Source of the DNA: Sphingobium scionense | Lineage (GTDB): Bacteria > Pseudomonadota > Alphaproteobacteria > Sphingomonadales > Sphingomonadaceae | DNA: 64,000 nt | Assembly (NCBI RefSeq): GCF_014197035.1 | Contig: NZ_JACIEU010000014.1 | Coordinates: forward strand, 1 to 64,000 | Direction of reading: 5' to 3' | In this document: one piece after another, positions 1 to 8,072 of the stretch | Layout of the letters: each line of letters begins with the position of its first letter | Numbering within the stretch: the stretch's first letter is position 1 | Program-made: the position numbers and the translations under genes | Notes under the pieces: generated by a model | Databases searched by the model: none | What the model saw: only the letters and a program-made list of their open reading frames with translations | Told to the model about the DNA's origin: nothing

Positions 1-504
1 TCGATCAGCGAACGCCCCGCCTGTGTCGAGGACCGCGCCATTCCCGGTCACTGGGAAGGCGATCTGATCGGCGGCACGAAGAACAGCTACATCGCCACGC
101 TGGTCGAACGCCATTCGCGCTATGTGATGCTGGTCAAGGTCGCCAACAAGGATACAAGGAGCGTCGTGTCGGCGCTGATCAGGCAGACGCAGCGTTTGCC
201 GCGCGAACTCTACAAGTCGCTCACCTGGGATCGCGGCAAGGAACTGGCCGACCACCCGCGCCTCTCACTGGCTACCGATGTCGAAGTCTATTTCTGCGAT
301 CCGCAATCGCCCTGGCAGCGCGGCTCCAACGAAAACACCAATCGTCTGCTGCGGCAATATTTCCCCAGAGGAACAGATCTGTCGTTATGCAGCCAGGCCA
401 AACTGAGTGCCGTTGCCCGGCAACTCAACGAACGACCCAGGAAAACGCTCGAATACCAAACACCCGCAGAGCGCTTCCAAGCTTGGCTTGCCGCCACCCG
501 TTGA
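1..504 (+). CDS. IS30-family transposase, 5' part outside the window
   Basis: The frame is open from base 1, so the N-terminal helix-turn-helix part lies upstream of the window. The 167 visible residues hold the DDE integrase core of IS30 transposases: the first Asp in WEGDLIGG, the second in TWDRGKEL, and the Glu in the motif RGSNENTNRLLRQYFPRG, followed by LNERPRKTLEYQTPAE, which is a hallmark of the family. The enzyme would cut and join the ends of its own insertion sequence. The end of the insertion sequence should lie shortly after the stop codon, but the terminal inverted repeat cannot be named without the other end. Confidence 0.93.
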   Translation, partial: SISERPACVEDRAIPGHWEGDLIGGTKNSYIATLVERHSRYVMLVKVANKDTRSVVSALIRQTQRLPRELYKSLTWDRGKELADHPRLSLATDVEVYFCDPQSPWQRGSNENTNRLLRQYFPRGTDLSLCSQAKLSAVARQLNERPRKTLEYQTPAERFQAWLAATR

Positions 505-560
505 ACCCACCGTGGAAAGCCGACATTGAGCAGGCTGCGCTTTCGTGCGATCAGACGCAC

Positions 561-1007
561 ATGAAGTCTTCGCCAATTATCGCTACGGCTCAGGAATTTC
601 TCGCGACTGTATGGGATGGGAACCCTCCCAGCGATGACACTTTGTTGAAAGCGTTAGACCGGCTCGTCGCTGCGTATCATGAGACCCCACGTGGCGATGT
701 TACGGATGCAGAGATCGACGCGCCGCGACAGGATGGCGCGTCCCTCTACCGACAAGTGGCCGAACGCTTCCCGCATTTCGGCTATTATCCAGTTGCTGAC
801 CCGACCAAACCGCTTGAAGATGCACTGATGACGGCGGACGCCATCGATGATCTAGCAGACCTAACGCTGGATATGCGCGAAGTGATTTGGTTCGCAGAGC
901 ATGTGAGCATCGATGACGCGCACTTTGCGTTTCGGCTTCATCACTTCCACTGGGGTCAGCACGCAAGAGAGCTTTCCATTTTCTTGTGCGGACGGCTCTG
1001 GGGGTGA
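561..1007 (+). CDS. DUF5063 family protein
   Basis: A 148-residue soluble protein starting at the ATG at 561. It shows the DUF5063 pattern: LYRQVAERFPHFGYY in the middle, then an acidic stretch DALMTADAIDDLADL, and the ending HFHWGQHARELSIFL. No enzymatic motif is visible and the role of the family is unknown. The gene stands alone, 56 bases after an IS30 transposase, so its promoter region may have been changed by the insertion. The start is supported by homology-like content beginning right there (KSSPIIATAQEFL); the frame upstream overlaps the transposase. Confidence 0.75.
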   Translation: MKSSPIIATAQEFLATVWDGNPPSDDTLLKALDRLVAAYHETPRGDVTDAEIDAPRQDGASLYRQVAERFPHFGYYPVADPTKPLEDALMTADAIDDLADLTLDMREVIWFAEHVSIDDAHFAFRLHHFHWGQHARELSIFLCGRLWG

Positions 1008-1233
1008 ATGTCTGCTACTAGGGCGATTGTTCCGAGCGATTTTTCTCCGCGTAGCGTCAGCTATCACCGGTCATGTTTCCGAAACCGGACCGTCTGCGAA
1101 CCACCCATCTTGGCCATTTAGCTGGCATCGTGTCGATGCTGCTCCAGATCCGGGGCAGTCGCGCCCATGGCTTCGGATGTTGTTTGCCCCGCTCCAGGGA
1201 CGCTGGCCTTCGGCTTCGTGACTGCGGAAGCTG

Positions 1234-2088
1234 CTATTTCTTCGGGAACAGCAGGGTGAAGATCATGCGGATGCCCCATTCGGGGCCACCATCGGGCGAG
1301 ACGGCATAATATTTGCCGCCCAGGCCGACCTGCACCGCCTGGTCGCCGACCTTGGTCAGTTGCGTCACGCTGAGGTTGACCGGCACCAACCAATCCTTGC
1401 CCTTCCAGTCATAGGCGGCCTCGGCATTGATGGCATAAGTGGTCGCATGCGTGGTGGTGTGGCTGAAGAAGGGCTGCATGAAGCTGGCGCTGACGTCGGA
1501 ACGGTCATCCTTGCCGGCGATCGACCAAATATGGTTGCCGAGGAAACCGACCGTATTCTGCCCCATCTGCTTGAGCAGCACCACGGTCGGGCCGGCGCCC
1601 CATTTGTCGCCGCCCAGATAGCGGTCGGTCGCCGAGGGATAGAGGATGGCCGGTCCCACGCCCCAGATGATGCCCTTGTTCGCCTTGGGCGAGAAGAAGA
1701 AGCTCTGGGTGATGTCACCCAGGCCAAAGGCATCCGTGCCCGGCCCCTGATAGGCATTCTGGGTCACCACCGGCACGATGGTGCGCACGATCATGTTCCA
1801 GTCCTTGCCGACGCTGATCGGCACCACCGGCTGGATGTTGAGCGTCGACTTGATACCATCATCCCCGGCACCGAAGTCGAGATTTTCCTGGAACGGCACG
1901 CTGATCAGCGAGGCGACCGGGTTAGACAATTGCAGCGCCAGATCCTGGTCGCTGCCGCCCGCTGGCGGTGGCCCGGAGGTGATGGCAGGCGCTGCCGGCG
2001 ATCCCGCATCCTGCGCGATCGCCGGCAGCGGCGCCATGGCGGACAGGCCGGCGAGCCAGGCGATCTTCCGAGTATATCCGGTCTGCAT
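1234..2088 (-). CDS. Exported outer-membrane transporter-like protein
   Basis: A 284-residue exported protein. The ATG at 2088 gives a clean signal peptide (MQTGYTRKIAWLAGLSAMAP...AIAQ), better than the longer frame starting at 2151. The mature part is rich in glycine and aromatic residues in alternating short strands (DWNMIVRTIVPVVTQ, GIIWGVGPAILYPSAT, TFLLFPKK at the end), as in beta-barrel proteins of the 'meta-pathway phenol degradation' or neuromedin-U-like transporter type often found in sphingomonads. It ends in a basic residue rather than the classical aromatic C-terminus. It stands alone; the substrate is unknown. Confidence 0.7.
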   Translation of the reverse strand: MQTGYTRKIAWLAGLSAMAPLPAIAQDAGSPAAPAITSGPPPAGGSDQDLALQLSNPVASLISVPFQENLDFGAGDDGIKSTLNIQPVVPISVGKDWNMIVRTIVPVVTQNAYQGPGTDAFGLGDITQSFFFSPKANKGIIWGVGPAILYPSATDRYLGGDKWGAGPTVVLLKQMGQNTVGFLGNHIWSIAGKDDRSDVSASFMQPFFSHTTTHATTYAINAEAAYDWKGKDWLVPVNLSVTQLTKVGDQAVQVGLGGKYYAVSPDGGPEWGIRMIFTLLFPKK

Positions 2089-2193
2089 GGTCGAGCGCCC
2101 TTCCCCTTTCGAACATTCTGCGCAGGAGCAGAATGACCGGATCGAGGGCATGAGCCAATCGCGGGCTTTGCGTAGATCGGGCAGGAATAATCC

Positions 2194-2787
2194 CTAGGGC
2201 CGCTCGTCCCAGCGCAGCAACCGAACCTGCCCCGGCGCATCGACGATCAGTTCGCCAAAGGCCCCGGTGCGCAATTTGAGCTGGCCATGGGCAAGGCCCA
2301 GCGCCAGCAGGGCGAAGCGGGCCGCGCCATTGCTGGTGACCAGCAGTTCGGCCCCTTCCCCCTCTGTCGCGAACCAGTCGCGCCAGGCGGCGATGCGCGC
2401 GGGCGCATCCACCGTCCAGCCATCGGGCACGATCCCGTCCCGGTCCCAGGCGGCGATCGCCGCTTCGCCAAGGCGCGCCATAACCTCCACTTCCGGCTGC
2501 CCCTCGTCCGGGCCATGGTCGATCTCGTCGAGCCAGGGCAGGATGGCATCGACCGGATGGTCGAGGGCGTCCGCGATCGGCGCCGCAGTCTGGCGCGCGC
2601 GCTGCAGCGGCCCGCTATAGAGGCGCACGATGCCCAGTGACTGGGCCGCGAAATAGCTGGCGAGACGCTGGGCCTGGGCGATGCCGCTGTCGACCAGCGG
2701 AATGTCGGTGCCGGCCCCGACCCGGCGTGCGTCGGCGCTGGAGGCGAAGGTGTTGCCGTGGCGGATGACGAAGATGCGCCGGCTCAT
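2194..2787 (-). CDS. Histidine phosphatase family protein
   Basis: A 197-residue phosphoglycerate-mutase-fold phosphatase. The catalytic RHG motif is at residues 9-11 (FVIRHGNTF), and the second-site pattern SGPLQRARQTAAPIADAL follows near residue 60. In this family the His of RHG is phosphorylated in the reaction. The start ATG overlaps the stop of kdsB by four bases (ATGA), so it is translated with kdsD and kdsB. That location makes a sugar phosphate a reasonable substrate; a stand-in for the Kdo-8-phosphate phosphatase is possible but is only an inference from position. Confidence 0.85.
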   Translation of the reverse strand: MSRRIFVIRHGNTFASSADARRVGAGTDIPLVDSGIAQAQRLASYFAAQSLGIVRLYSGPLQRARQTAAPIADALDHPVDAILPWLDEIDHGPDEGQPEVEVMARLGEAAIAAWDRDGIVPDGWTVDAPARIAAWRDWFATEGEGAELLVTSNGAARFALLALGLAHGQLKLRTGAFGELIVDAPGQVRLLRWDERP

Positions 2788-3587
2788 GACAGGGCCGGCG
2801 TCGGGTCTCCATGGGCGGCGATCAGCGCCTCGACCCGCTGGATATCGGCCTCGGTATCGATGCCGCTGCTGTCGAAAACAGGCGGATCGACCGGGACGGT
2901 CATGATATCGATGCCCAGTTCCAGAAGCCGCAACTGCTCCAGCCCCTCCAGATTTTCAAGCGCCGTCGGCAGCGCCGCCTCGAACCGGGTAAGCGCGTCA
3001 TAGGCATAGCCATAGAGGCCGACATGGCGCCAGACCGGGGATATGGGACTGGCCGCGCGCAGCCTGTCCTCGTCACGGATGGCGGGAATGATCGTCTTGG
3101 AGAACCAGAGCGCCCGACCATCCGCACCGCGCGCGCAGGTCGTGCCACTGAAGGGCGAGCGTTGCTTATGGTCGCGCAGCGCATCGAGCGCGGCCCAGTC
3201 GAGCCCGATCACCGGGGTCGCGACCTGGGCGCCGGCACCCAGCGCCTCGATCACCGCGCCCAGTGCCCCTTCGGGCTGGAAGGGCGAATCGCCCTGGAGG
3301 TTGACGATGAAGCGGGGCTGCGTTGCCTGCGCCCGGGCGGCGGCGAGGGCGCGGCCGGAGCCGGTGGCGATCGCGCTGTCGGTCATCACCGCGTGACAGC
3401 CGGCCGCCTGCGCATGGGCGGCGATCTCGTCATCATCGGTGGCGACGACCAGATCGACATCCGGCCGTGCACCGATCGCCGTGCGCGCCATCGCGATCGT
3501 GCGATGCAGCAGGCTGCGCCCCGCGATCAGGCGCAACGGCTTGCGCGGCAAACGCGAGGAACCCGCCCGCGCCGGAATGACCACCAA
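2784..3587 (-). CDS. kdsB: 3-deoxy-manno-octulosonate (Kdo) cytidylyltransferase
   Basis: Activates Kdo with CTP to CMP-Kdo, the donor for Kdo-containing surface glycans. Family motifs are the N-terminal nucleotide loop VVIPARAGSSRLPRKPL, VDLVVATDDDEI, the metal-site region FIVNLQGDSPFQP, HVGLYGYAYDALTRF and LEGLEQLRLLELG. At about 267 residues it is slightly longer than KdsB/KpsU, with an extra loop around SPFSGTTCARGADG. No ATG lies at the expected place: a TTG (3587), a GTG (3584) or a CTG overlapping the kdsD stop (3596) could serve; TTG is chosen because the conserved part begins immediately after. Operon with kdsD upstream and the phosphatase downstream. Confidence 0.85.
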   Translation of the reverse strand: MVVIPARAGSSRLPRKPLRLIAGRSLLHRTIAMARTAIGARPDVDLVVATDDDEIAAHAQAAGCHAVMTDSAIATGSGRALAAARAQATQPRFIVNLQGDSPFQPEGALGAVIEALGAGAQVATPVIGLDWAALDALRDHKQRSPFSGTTCARGADGRALWFSKTIIPAIRDEDRLRAASPISPVWRHVGLYGYAYDALTRFEAALPTALENLEGLEQLRLLELGIDIMTVPVDPPVFDSSGIDTEADIQRVEALIAAHGDPTPALS

Positions 3588-3592
3588 TATGG

Positions 3593-4600
3593 TCAGGCGA
3601 CCCCGGCGTGCAGCAAATCGTGCATGTGGAGCGCGCCGACCAGCCGGTCCTTGTCGCACACGAACAGCAAGGTGATGTTCCGCTCGTGCATCAGGCGTAG
3701 CGCCTCCGAAGCCAATTCATCGGGTGCGACCGCCAGGGGCGTCGCGGTCATGAAGCGGCCAATGGCATCGGTCAGATTCTGCTTGCCGGTGACCGCCCGA
3801 CGCAGATCGCCATCCGTGAAAGCGCCGATCAGCTTGCCCCCCCGATCGACCACGGCCGTGCCGCCCAGACGCGCCCTGGTCATTTCGATCGTCGCGTCGA
3901 GCAAAGAGGCATCTTCCGGCACCTTTGGCACATCTGCGCCCGCCGCCATCAGTTCCCGCACCTTGACCAACTGCGCGCCCAAGCGGCCCATCGGATGGAA
4001 TTTATGGAAGTCATCGGCTGAAAAGCCGCGCATTTCCATCAGCGACATCGCCAGCGCGTCACCGAACGCCATCTGCAGCGTTGTGGACGTCGTCGGCGCG
4101 AGCATGTTCGGACAGGCTTCGCGCACTTCCGGCATCAGGATGCAGATGTCGGCCGCTTCAGCGACCGTGCTCTGCGTTCTTGCCGTCAGTCCGATCAGCG
4201 GAATGGCGAAACGCTTGCAATATTGGATGATCGGGCCAAGTTCGGTGGATTCACCGGAATGCGACAGCATCAGCACGACATCATCAGGCGTGACCATGCC
4301 CAGATCGCCATGCCCGGCATCGGCCGGATGCAGGAACAGCGCCGGCGTGCCGGTGGACGTCAAGGTCGCGGTCATCTTCCGTGCGACGATGCCGCTCTTG
4401 CCGATGCCTGTAACGATCACCCGACCGCGCACATTCATGATGACGCCGACCAACCGAAGGAAGGTCGCCGCAAATTCCCGATCCGCAAATTTTGCTTCGA
4501 GAATATTCAAACCCCGGGCCGCGAGGGAGAGACTGCTGCACGCTGTCTCCACTATGCGCCCGCCCGAGCCAAACGGTATGATCTTCGATACTGTCGACAC
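3593..4600 (-). CDS. kdsD: D-arabinose 5-phosphate isomerase (KdsD/KpsF family)
   Basis: Interconverts ribulose 5-phosphate and arabinose 5-phosphate, the first step to Kdo. The 335-residue protein has the full family layout: an N-terminal SIS sugar-isomerase domain (RVIVTGIGKSGIVARKMTATL, MLSHSGESTELGP) and two C-terminal CBS domains (from about residue 210; ELMAAGADVPKVPEDASL and GRFMTATPLAVAPDELASEAL). The start is a GTG at 4600 with AAAAGGG about ten bases upstream. It is the first gene of the kdsD-kdsB-phosphatase run. Whether the product feeds lipid A core or a capsule (KpsF role) cannot be told from the sequence. Confidence 0.92.
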   Translation of the reverse strand: MSTVSKIIPFGSGGRIVETACSSLSLAARGLNILEAKFADREFAATFLRLVGVIMNVRGRVIVTGIGKSGIVARKMTATLTSTGTPALFLHPADAGHGDLGMVTPDDVVLMLSHSGESTELGPIIQYCKRFAIPLIGLTARTQSTVAEAADICILMPEVREACPNMLAPTTSTTLQMAFGDALAMSLMEMRGFSADDFHKFHPMGRLGAQLVKVRELMAAGADVPKVPEDASLLDATIEMTRARLGGTAVVDRGGKLIGAFTDGDLRRAVTGKQNLTDAIGRFMTATPLAVAPDELASEALRLMHERNITLLFVCDKDRLVGALHMHDLLHAGVA

Positions 4601-4893
4601 GCTTTTTGCCCTTTTCTACCGCGCATCGCCGCCGATATTTTCCGGCTGTCGTTCGCGGCGCGCTGCGCTCATATTAAAGCACAGCGTCCATCCCTTTTTC
4701 CGCGACCCACGCCGATCCATAAACCAGCACCGTTGGATGGTCTACGCCGTTTCAGGCACTTATGGCAATCCTCTTCGCACCTGCGGAATGGCAACGCTCG
4801 CGAGATTATCGTTCAGTGCCACCAATCCCGCGAGGCAAAACGAGGGATTCCAGAGGCAAAGCGCGGAACCTTTCCGACACTATCCGTTGAAGA

Positions 4894-5892
4894 TTATTGC
4901 TGATGATAATCGCGATACCAGGAAACGAATCGCGGCACGCCCGATTCGATACTGGTCACCGGTGCAAAACCGATATCCTGGGCAATAGCACCGATATCGG
5001 CAAAGGTTGCGGGAACGTCTCCGGGCTGCATCGGTTGAAAATCAACCTCAGCCTTGCGACCGATCGCCCGCTCAAGCACGGATATGAGGTGCATCAGCTC
5101 CTCGGGCTTGTTGTTGCCGATATTGTAGAGCCGATGCGGCGCGCGGCTGCCGCCTGCCTTTATGGCGCCGTCATCGACCGGCGCATGGTCCAGGCAACCG
5201 ATAATCCCGGCTACGATATCGTCGATATAGGTGAAATCGCGCTGCATCCGGCCATGGTTGAAAACCGGGATCGGTTCGCCGGCGAGAATCTTCTGCGTGA
5301 AGATCCACATCGCCATGTCCGGCCGACCCCAGGGGCCATAGACGGTGAAGAAGCGCAGCCCCGTCATCGAAATGCGGAACAGGTGCGCATAGGTTTCGCT
5401 CATCAACTCGTCCGCGCGCTTGGTCGCTGCGTAAAGCGAAACCGGGTGATCGGCCCGATCCTCGACGCGAAAGGGCAGCACCTCATTGCCGCCATAGACG
5501 GACGAGGAGGAGGCATAGACCAGGTGACGCACCCGCCGTTCCCGCGCCAGTTCGAGCATGTTCACATGGCCGGCGAGGTTGGACTGGACATAGGCGTGGG
5601 GATTGATGAGCGAATAGCGCACCCCCGCCTGCGCCCCAAGATGCACGATCGCCTCGATCGCATGGTCGGCCAGGGCGCTGCGCAGCCCCGCCATGTCGGC
5701 AAAGTCCAGTTCCAGGAAAGTGAAGAGCTTGCCATGTCTCTGCTGCAGCCAAGCGACGCGATCCCGCTTCAACGAGACCTGATAATAGTCGTTGAGATTG
5801 TCGATGCCGATCACGGCCCGCCCGTCGGCGAGCAACCGTTCCGCGACCGACATGCCGATGAAACCAGCTGCGCCGGTTACCAAGATCGTCAC
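4894..5892 (-). CDS. NAD-dependent epimerase, UDP-glucuronate 4-epimerase-like
   Basis: A 332-residue extended short-chain dehydrogenase. The Rossmann motif TGAAGFIG is at residues 6-13; the catalytic Ser is in the YASSSSVYGG motif and the catalytic Tyr-x-x-x-Lys is YAATK. NDYYQVSLKRDRVAWL after the first strand and TVYGPWGRPDMAMWIFTQ are typical of the UDP-glucuronate/galacturonate epimerases of capsule and O-antigen loci. It would supply a uronic acid sugar nucleotide in the cytoplasm. It is followed on the same strand by the kdsD operon after a 293-base gap, so the two loci probably serve surface polysaccharide but are not one tight transcript. Confidence 0.88.
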   Translation of the reverse strand: MTILVTGAAGFIGMSVAERLLADGRAVIGIDNLNDYYQVSLKRDRVAWLQQRHGKLFTFLELDFADMAGLRSALADHAIEAIVHLGAQAGVRYSLINPHAYVQSNLAGHVNMLELARERRVRHLVYASSSSVYGGNEVLPFRVEDRADHPVSLYAATKRADELMSETYAHLFRISMTGLRFFTVYGPWGRPDMAMWIFTQKILAGEPIPVFNHGRMQRDFTYIDDIVAGIIGCLDHAPVDDGAIKAGGSRAPHRLYNIGNNKPEELMHLISVLERAIGRKAEVDFQPMQPGDVPATFADIGAIAQDIGFAPVTSIESGVPRFVSWYRDYHQQ

Positions 5893-6051
5893 ATCTTATC
5901 TCCTCGATCGGCCGTCCGGACCGTCCACCCCAACCGTCACAGACAATCCCCCAAAGGATGTAAAGGACTTTCCCTCCAAATCCACTCGGTGCATGCTGCT
6001 ATGCGGTTAATACTTAGGCATTCCCTAATCTTTCCCGGCTAAGGCGAGGCG

Positions 6052-7203
6052 ATGGACATGGCAGCGCACCCATCTCCCCCTTTTGTGCCCGACAGCCTGC
6101 CGCTGGCGGCCCTCCGCGCACGCTGGACGACCCTCGCCGCGGAGGCGGCCGAAGCCAATGCCTTTTACGCGCCGGACCTGCTGGCGGCGGCGATCGACCA
6201 TCTGGCCGGCAATGGCCCCACCGGCAATGGCGACGTGCGCCTGATCGAAGCGCAGGCGGATGGCGAACTGATCGGCCTGCTGCCGGTGACGGTGCAGGCG
6301 CGCCATGGCCGGTTGCCGATCGGCTGCGTCGCCAACTGGATGCACGATCATTGCTTCTTCGGCGCGCCGCTGATCCGGCGCGGCCAGGAGATGGCGGCGT
6401 GGCGCAGCCTGCTGGCGCAACTGGACGCGGCGGAATGGGCACCGCATTTTCTGCATCTGCGCGGGCTGGACGCAGCCGGCGCCAATGCCGCCGCGCTGGA
6501 GGCGCTGTGCGTCGAACAAGGGCGCGGCCGGCGCGAGGTGCATCGCCATGACCGGGCGATGCTGCGATCCGACCTGTCGGCCGATACCTATTGGGACACC
6601 CATGTCCGCGCCAAGAAGCGCAAGGAAATCCGGCGATTGCAGAAGCGGTTGGCGGAATTAGGGACGATCGAACAACGGTTGCTGGACGATGGCGCCGACC
6701 TGCCGCGCTGGTGCGGCGACTTCCTGGCGCTGGAGGCATCGGGATGGAAGGGCCGCGAGGGCAGCGCGCTGGCGAGCAAGCCGGATGACATCGCTTTCTT
6801 CCGCGCCGCCTGCGCCGCCGCCTTTGCCGCGGGCCGGCTGCATTTCCTGCGCATCGACCTGGATGGCCGGGCGATCGCGATGCTGGTCAATTTTCGCCAT
6901 GGCGACGGCGCCTTTTCCTTCAAGATCGCCTTCGACGAGGAGATGGGCCGCTTTTCGCCCGGCGTGCTGATCGAGATCGCCAATCTATACGCGGTGCAGG
7001 ATGATCCGGCGATCGGCTGGATGGACAGTTGCGCCGCCGCCGACCATCCGATGATCGACAGCCTGTGGGCCGAGCGCCGCAGCATCGTGCAATATCGTAT
7101 CGCCCTGCACGGCAAGGGCGCGACGCGCCTGCGCCGGGCAGCGGCCTTTGCATTGGCCGGCGGGGTCGAACGGATCGCCAGCCGCATGAAAGGACAGGAA
7201 TGA
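6052..7203 (+). CDS. FemAB/CelD-BcsL-type GNAT acyltransferase
   Basis: A 383-residue soluble protein without signal peptide. Its second half carries the 'acetyltransferase involved in cellulose biosynthesis' (CelD/BcsL) GNAT domain: KKRKEIRRLQKRLAELG, then FLALEASGWKGREGSAL, FFRAACAAAFAAGRLHFLRI, and FSFKIAFDEEMGRFSPG near the acyl-CoA site. Such enzymes transfer acyl or aminoacyl groups, often during polysaccharide or secondary-metabolite assembly; the substrate here is unknown. Its stop overlaps the start of the cupin-like gene (ATGA), so the two are translationally coupled. A homologous enzyme faces them on the opposite strand. Confidence 0.8.
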   Translation: MDMAAHPSPPFVPDSLPLAALRARWTTLAAEAAEANAFYAPDLLAAAIDHLAGNGPTGNGDVRLIEAQADGELIGLLPVTVQARHGRLPIGCVANWMHDHCFFGAPLIRRGQEMAAWRSLLAQLDAAEWAPHFLHLRGLDAAGANAAALEALCVEQGRGRREVHRHDRAMLRSDLSADTYWDTHVRAKKRKEIRRLQKRLAELGTIEQRLLDDGADLPRWCGDFLALEASGWKGREGSALASKPDDIAFFRAACAAAFAAGRLHFLRIDLDGRAIAMLVNFRHGDGAFSFKIAFDEEMGRFSPGVLIEIANLYAVQDDPAIGWMDSCAAADHPMIDSLWAERRSIVQYRIALHGKGATRLRRAAAFALAGGVERIASRMKGQE

Positions 7204-8072
7204 CCGTGCATAGCCCGATGGCGCCCGCCACCGACGCGCCGCATTTTTCGGAAAGCGCCCGCGCCGCCTTTGCCGCCGCATATCCCGACCAGCCGACCAA
7301 GCTGACGCACGAGTTGGTCGGGCATGAGTTGCTGACGCTGGATGCACTCGCGACGCTGGCCGAGCGGATGCCGGCGCGCGCGGTCGAATATAATCTTGGC
7401 AAGCTGCCGCTGGGCGTGCGGCCGGAAGATACGCCATCGAACGGACTGACGCTGGGCGAGACGATCCGGACGATCGAGAGCAATGGCAGCTGGGCGGTGC
7501 TGAAGAATGTCGAGCGCGATCCGGCCTATGGCGCGCTGCTGGACGCGGCGCTGGCGGAACTGGAGCCGATCGTCGCGCGCAGCACCGGGCCGATGCTGCA
7601 CCGAGAGGCGTTCATCTTCCTGACCTCCCCCGGCAGCATCACCCCGTTCCACATGGACCCGGAGCATAATATCCTGCTGCAGATCATGGGGACCAAGGTG
7701 ATGACCGTGTTCCCGGCGCGCGACGAGGAACTGGTGCCGGCGCAGAAGAGCGAGGCATTCCACAATGGCGGCCATCGCAACCTGATCTGGCAGGACGGAT
7801 TCAAGGCACGCGGCACCCCCTTCCCGCTCAGCCCCGGCGAGGCCGTCCATGTGCCGGTCAAGGCGCCGCATTTCGTGGAAAATGGCCCCGCCGTGTCGAT
7901 CAGCCTGTCGATCACCTGGCGATCCGAACGCAGCGTCGCAGAGGGCGAACTGCACAGTTTCAACGCATTGCTGCGCAAGCGCGGCCTGCCGACCGGCGCG
8001 GTGAGCGAACGCCCCGAGCAACAGGGCATTCGCCGCTTCGTCTACCGCGTCATGCGGAAGCTGGGCGTTTAA
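7200..8072 (+). CDS. JmjC/cupin-like Fe(II) oxygenase-type protein
   Basis: A 290-residue protein whose central part fits the cupin-like_8/JmjC hydroxylase fold: ITPFHMDPEHNILLQIMG supplies the H-x-D metal ligands, and VPVKAPHFVENG the distal His. LHREAFIFLTSPGS precedes the first strand, as in this family. Members hydroxylate amino-acid side chains or small molecules with 2-oxoglutarate, although many are untested and some are listed as regulators. The ATG at 7200 overlaps the stop of the preceding acyltransferase. The last 23 bases overlap the end of the convergent acyltransferase gene. Confidence 0.78.
   Translation: MTVHSPMAPATDAPHFSESARAAFAAAYPDQPTKLTHELVGHELLTLDALATLAERMPARAVEYNLGKLPLGVRPEDTPSNGLTLGETIRTIESNGSWAVLKNVERDPAYGALLDAALAELEPIVARSTGPMLHREAFIFLTSPGSITPFHMDPEHNILLQIMGTKVMTVFPARDEELVPAQKSEAFHNGGHRNLIWQDGFKARGTPFPLSPGEAVHVPVKAPHFVENGPAVSISLSITWRSERSVAEGELHSFNALLRKRGLPTGAVSERPEQQGIRRFVYRVMRKLGV

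Noticed and set aside
505..560. Terminal inverted repeat of the IS30 element
   Set aside because: The right end of the insertion sequence should be here, but the left end is outside the window, so no repeat can be matched.
2811..4988. A 725-codon open frame on the plus strand
   Set aside because: It lies antisense to kdsB and kdsD, which carry clear family motifs. Its translation has no family features and the frame is open because of the high GC content.
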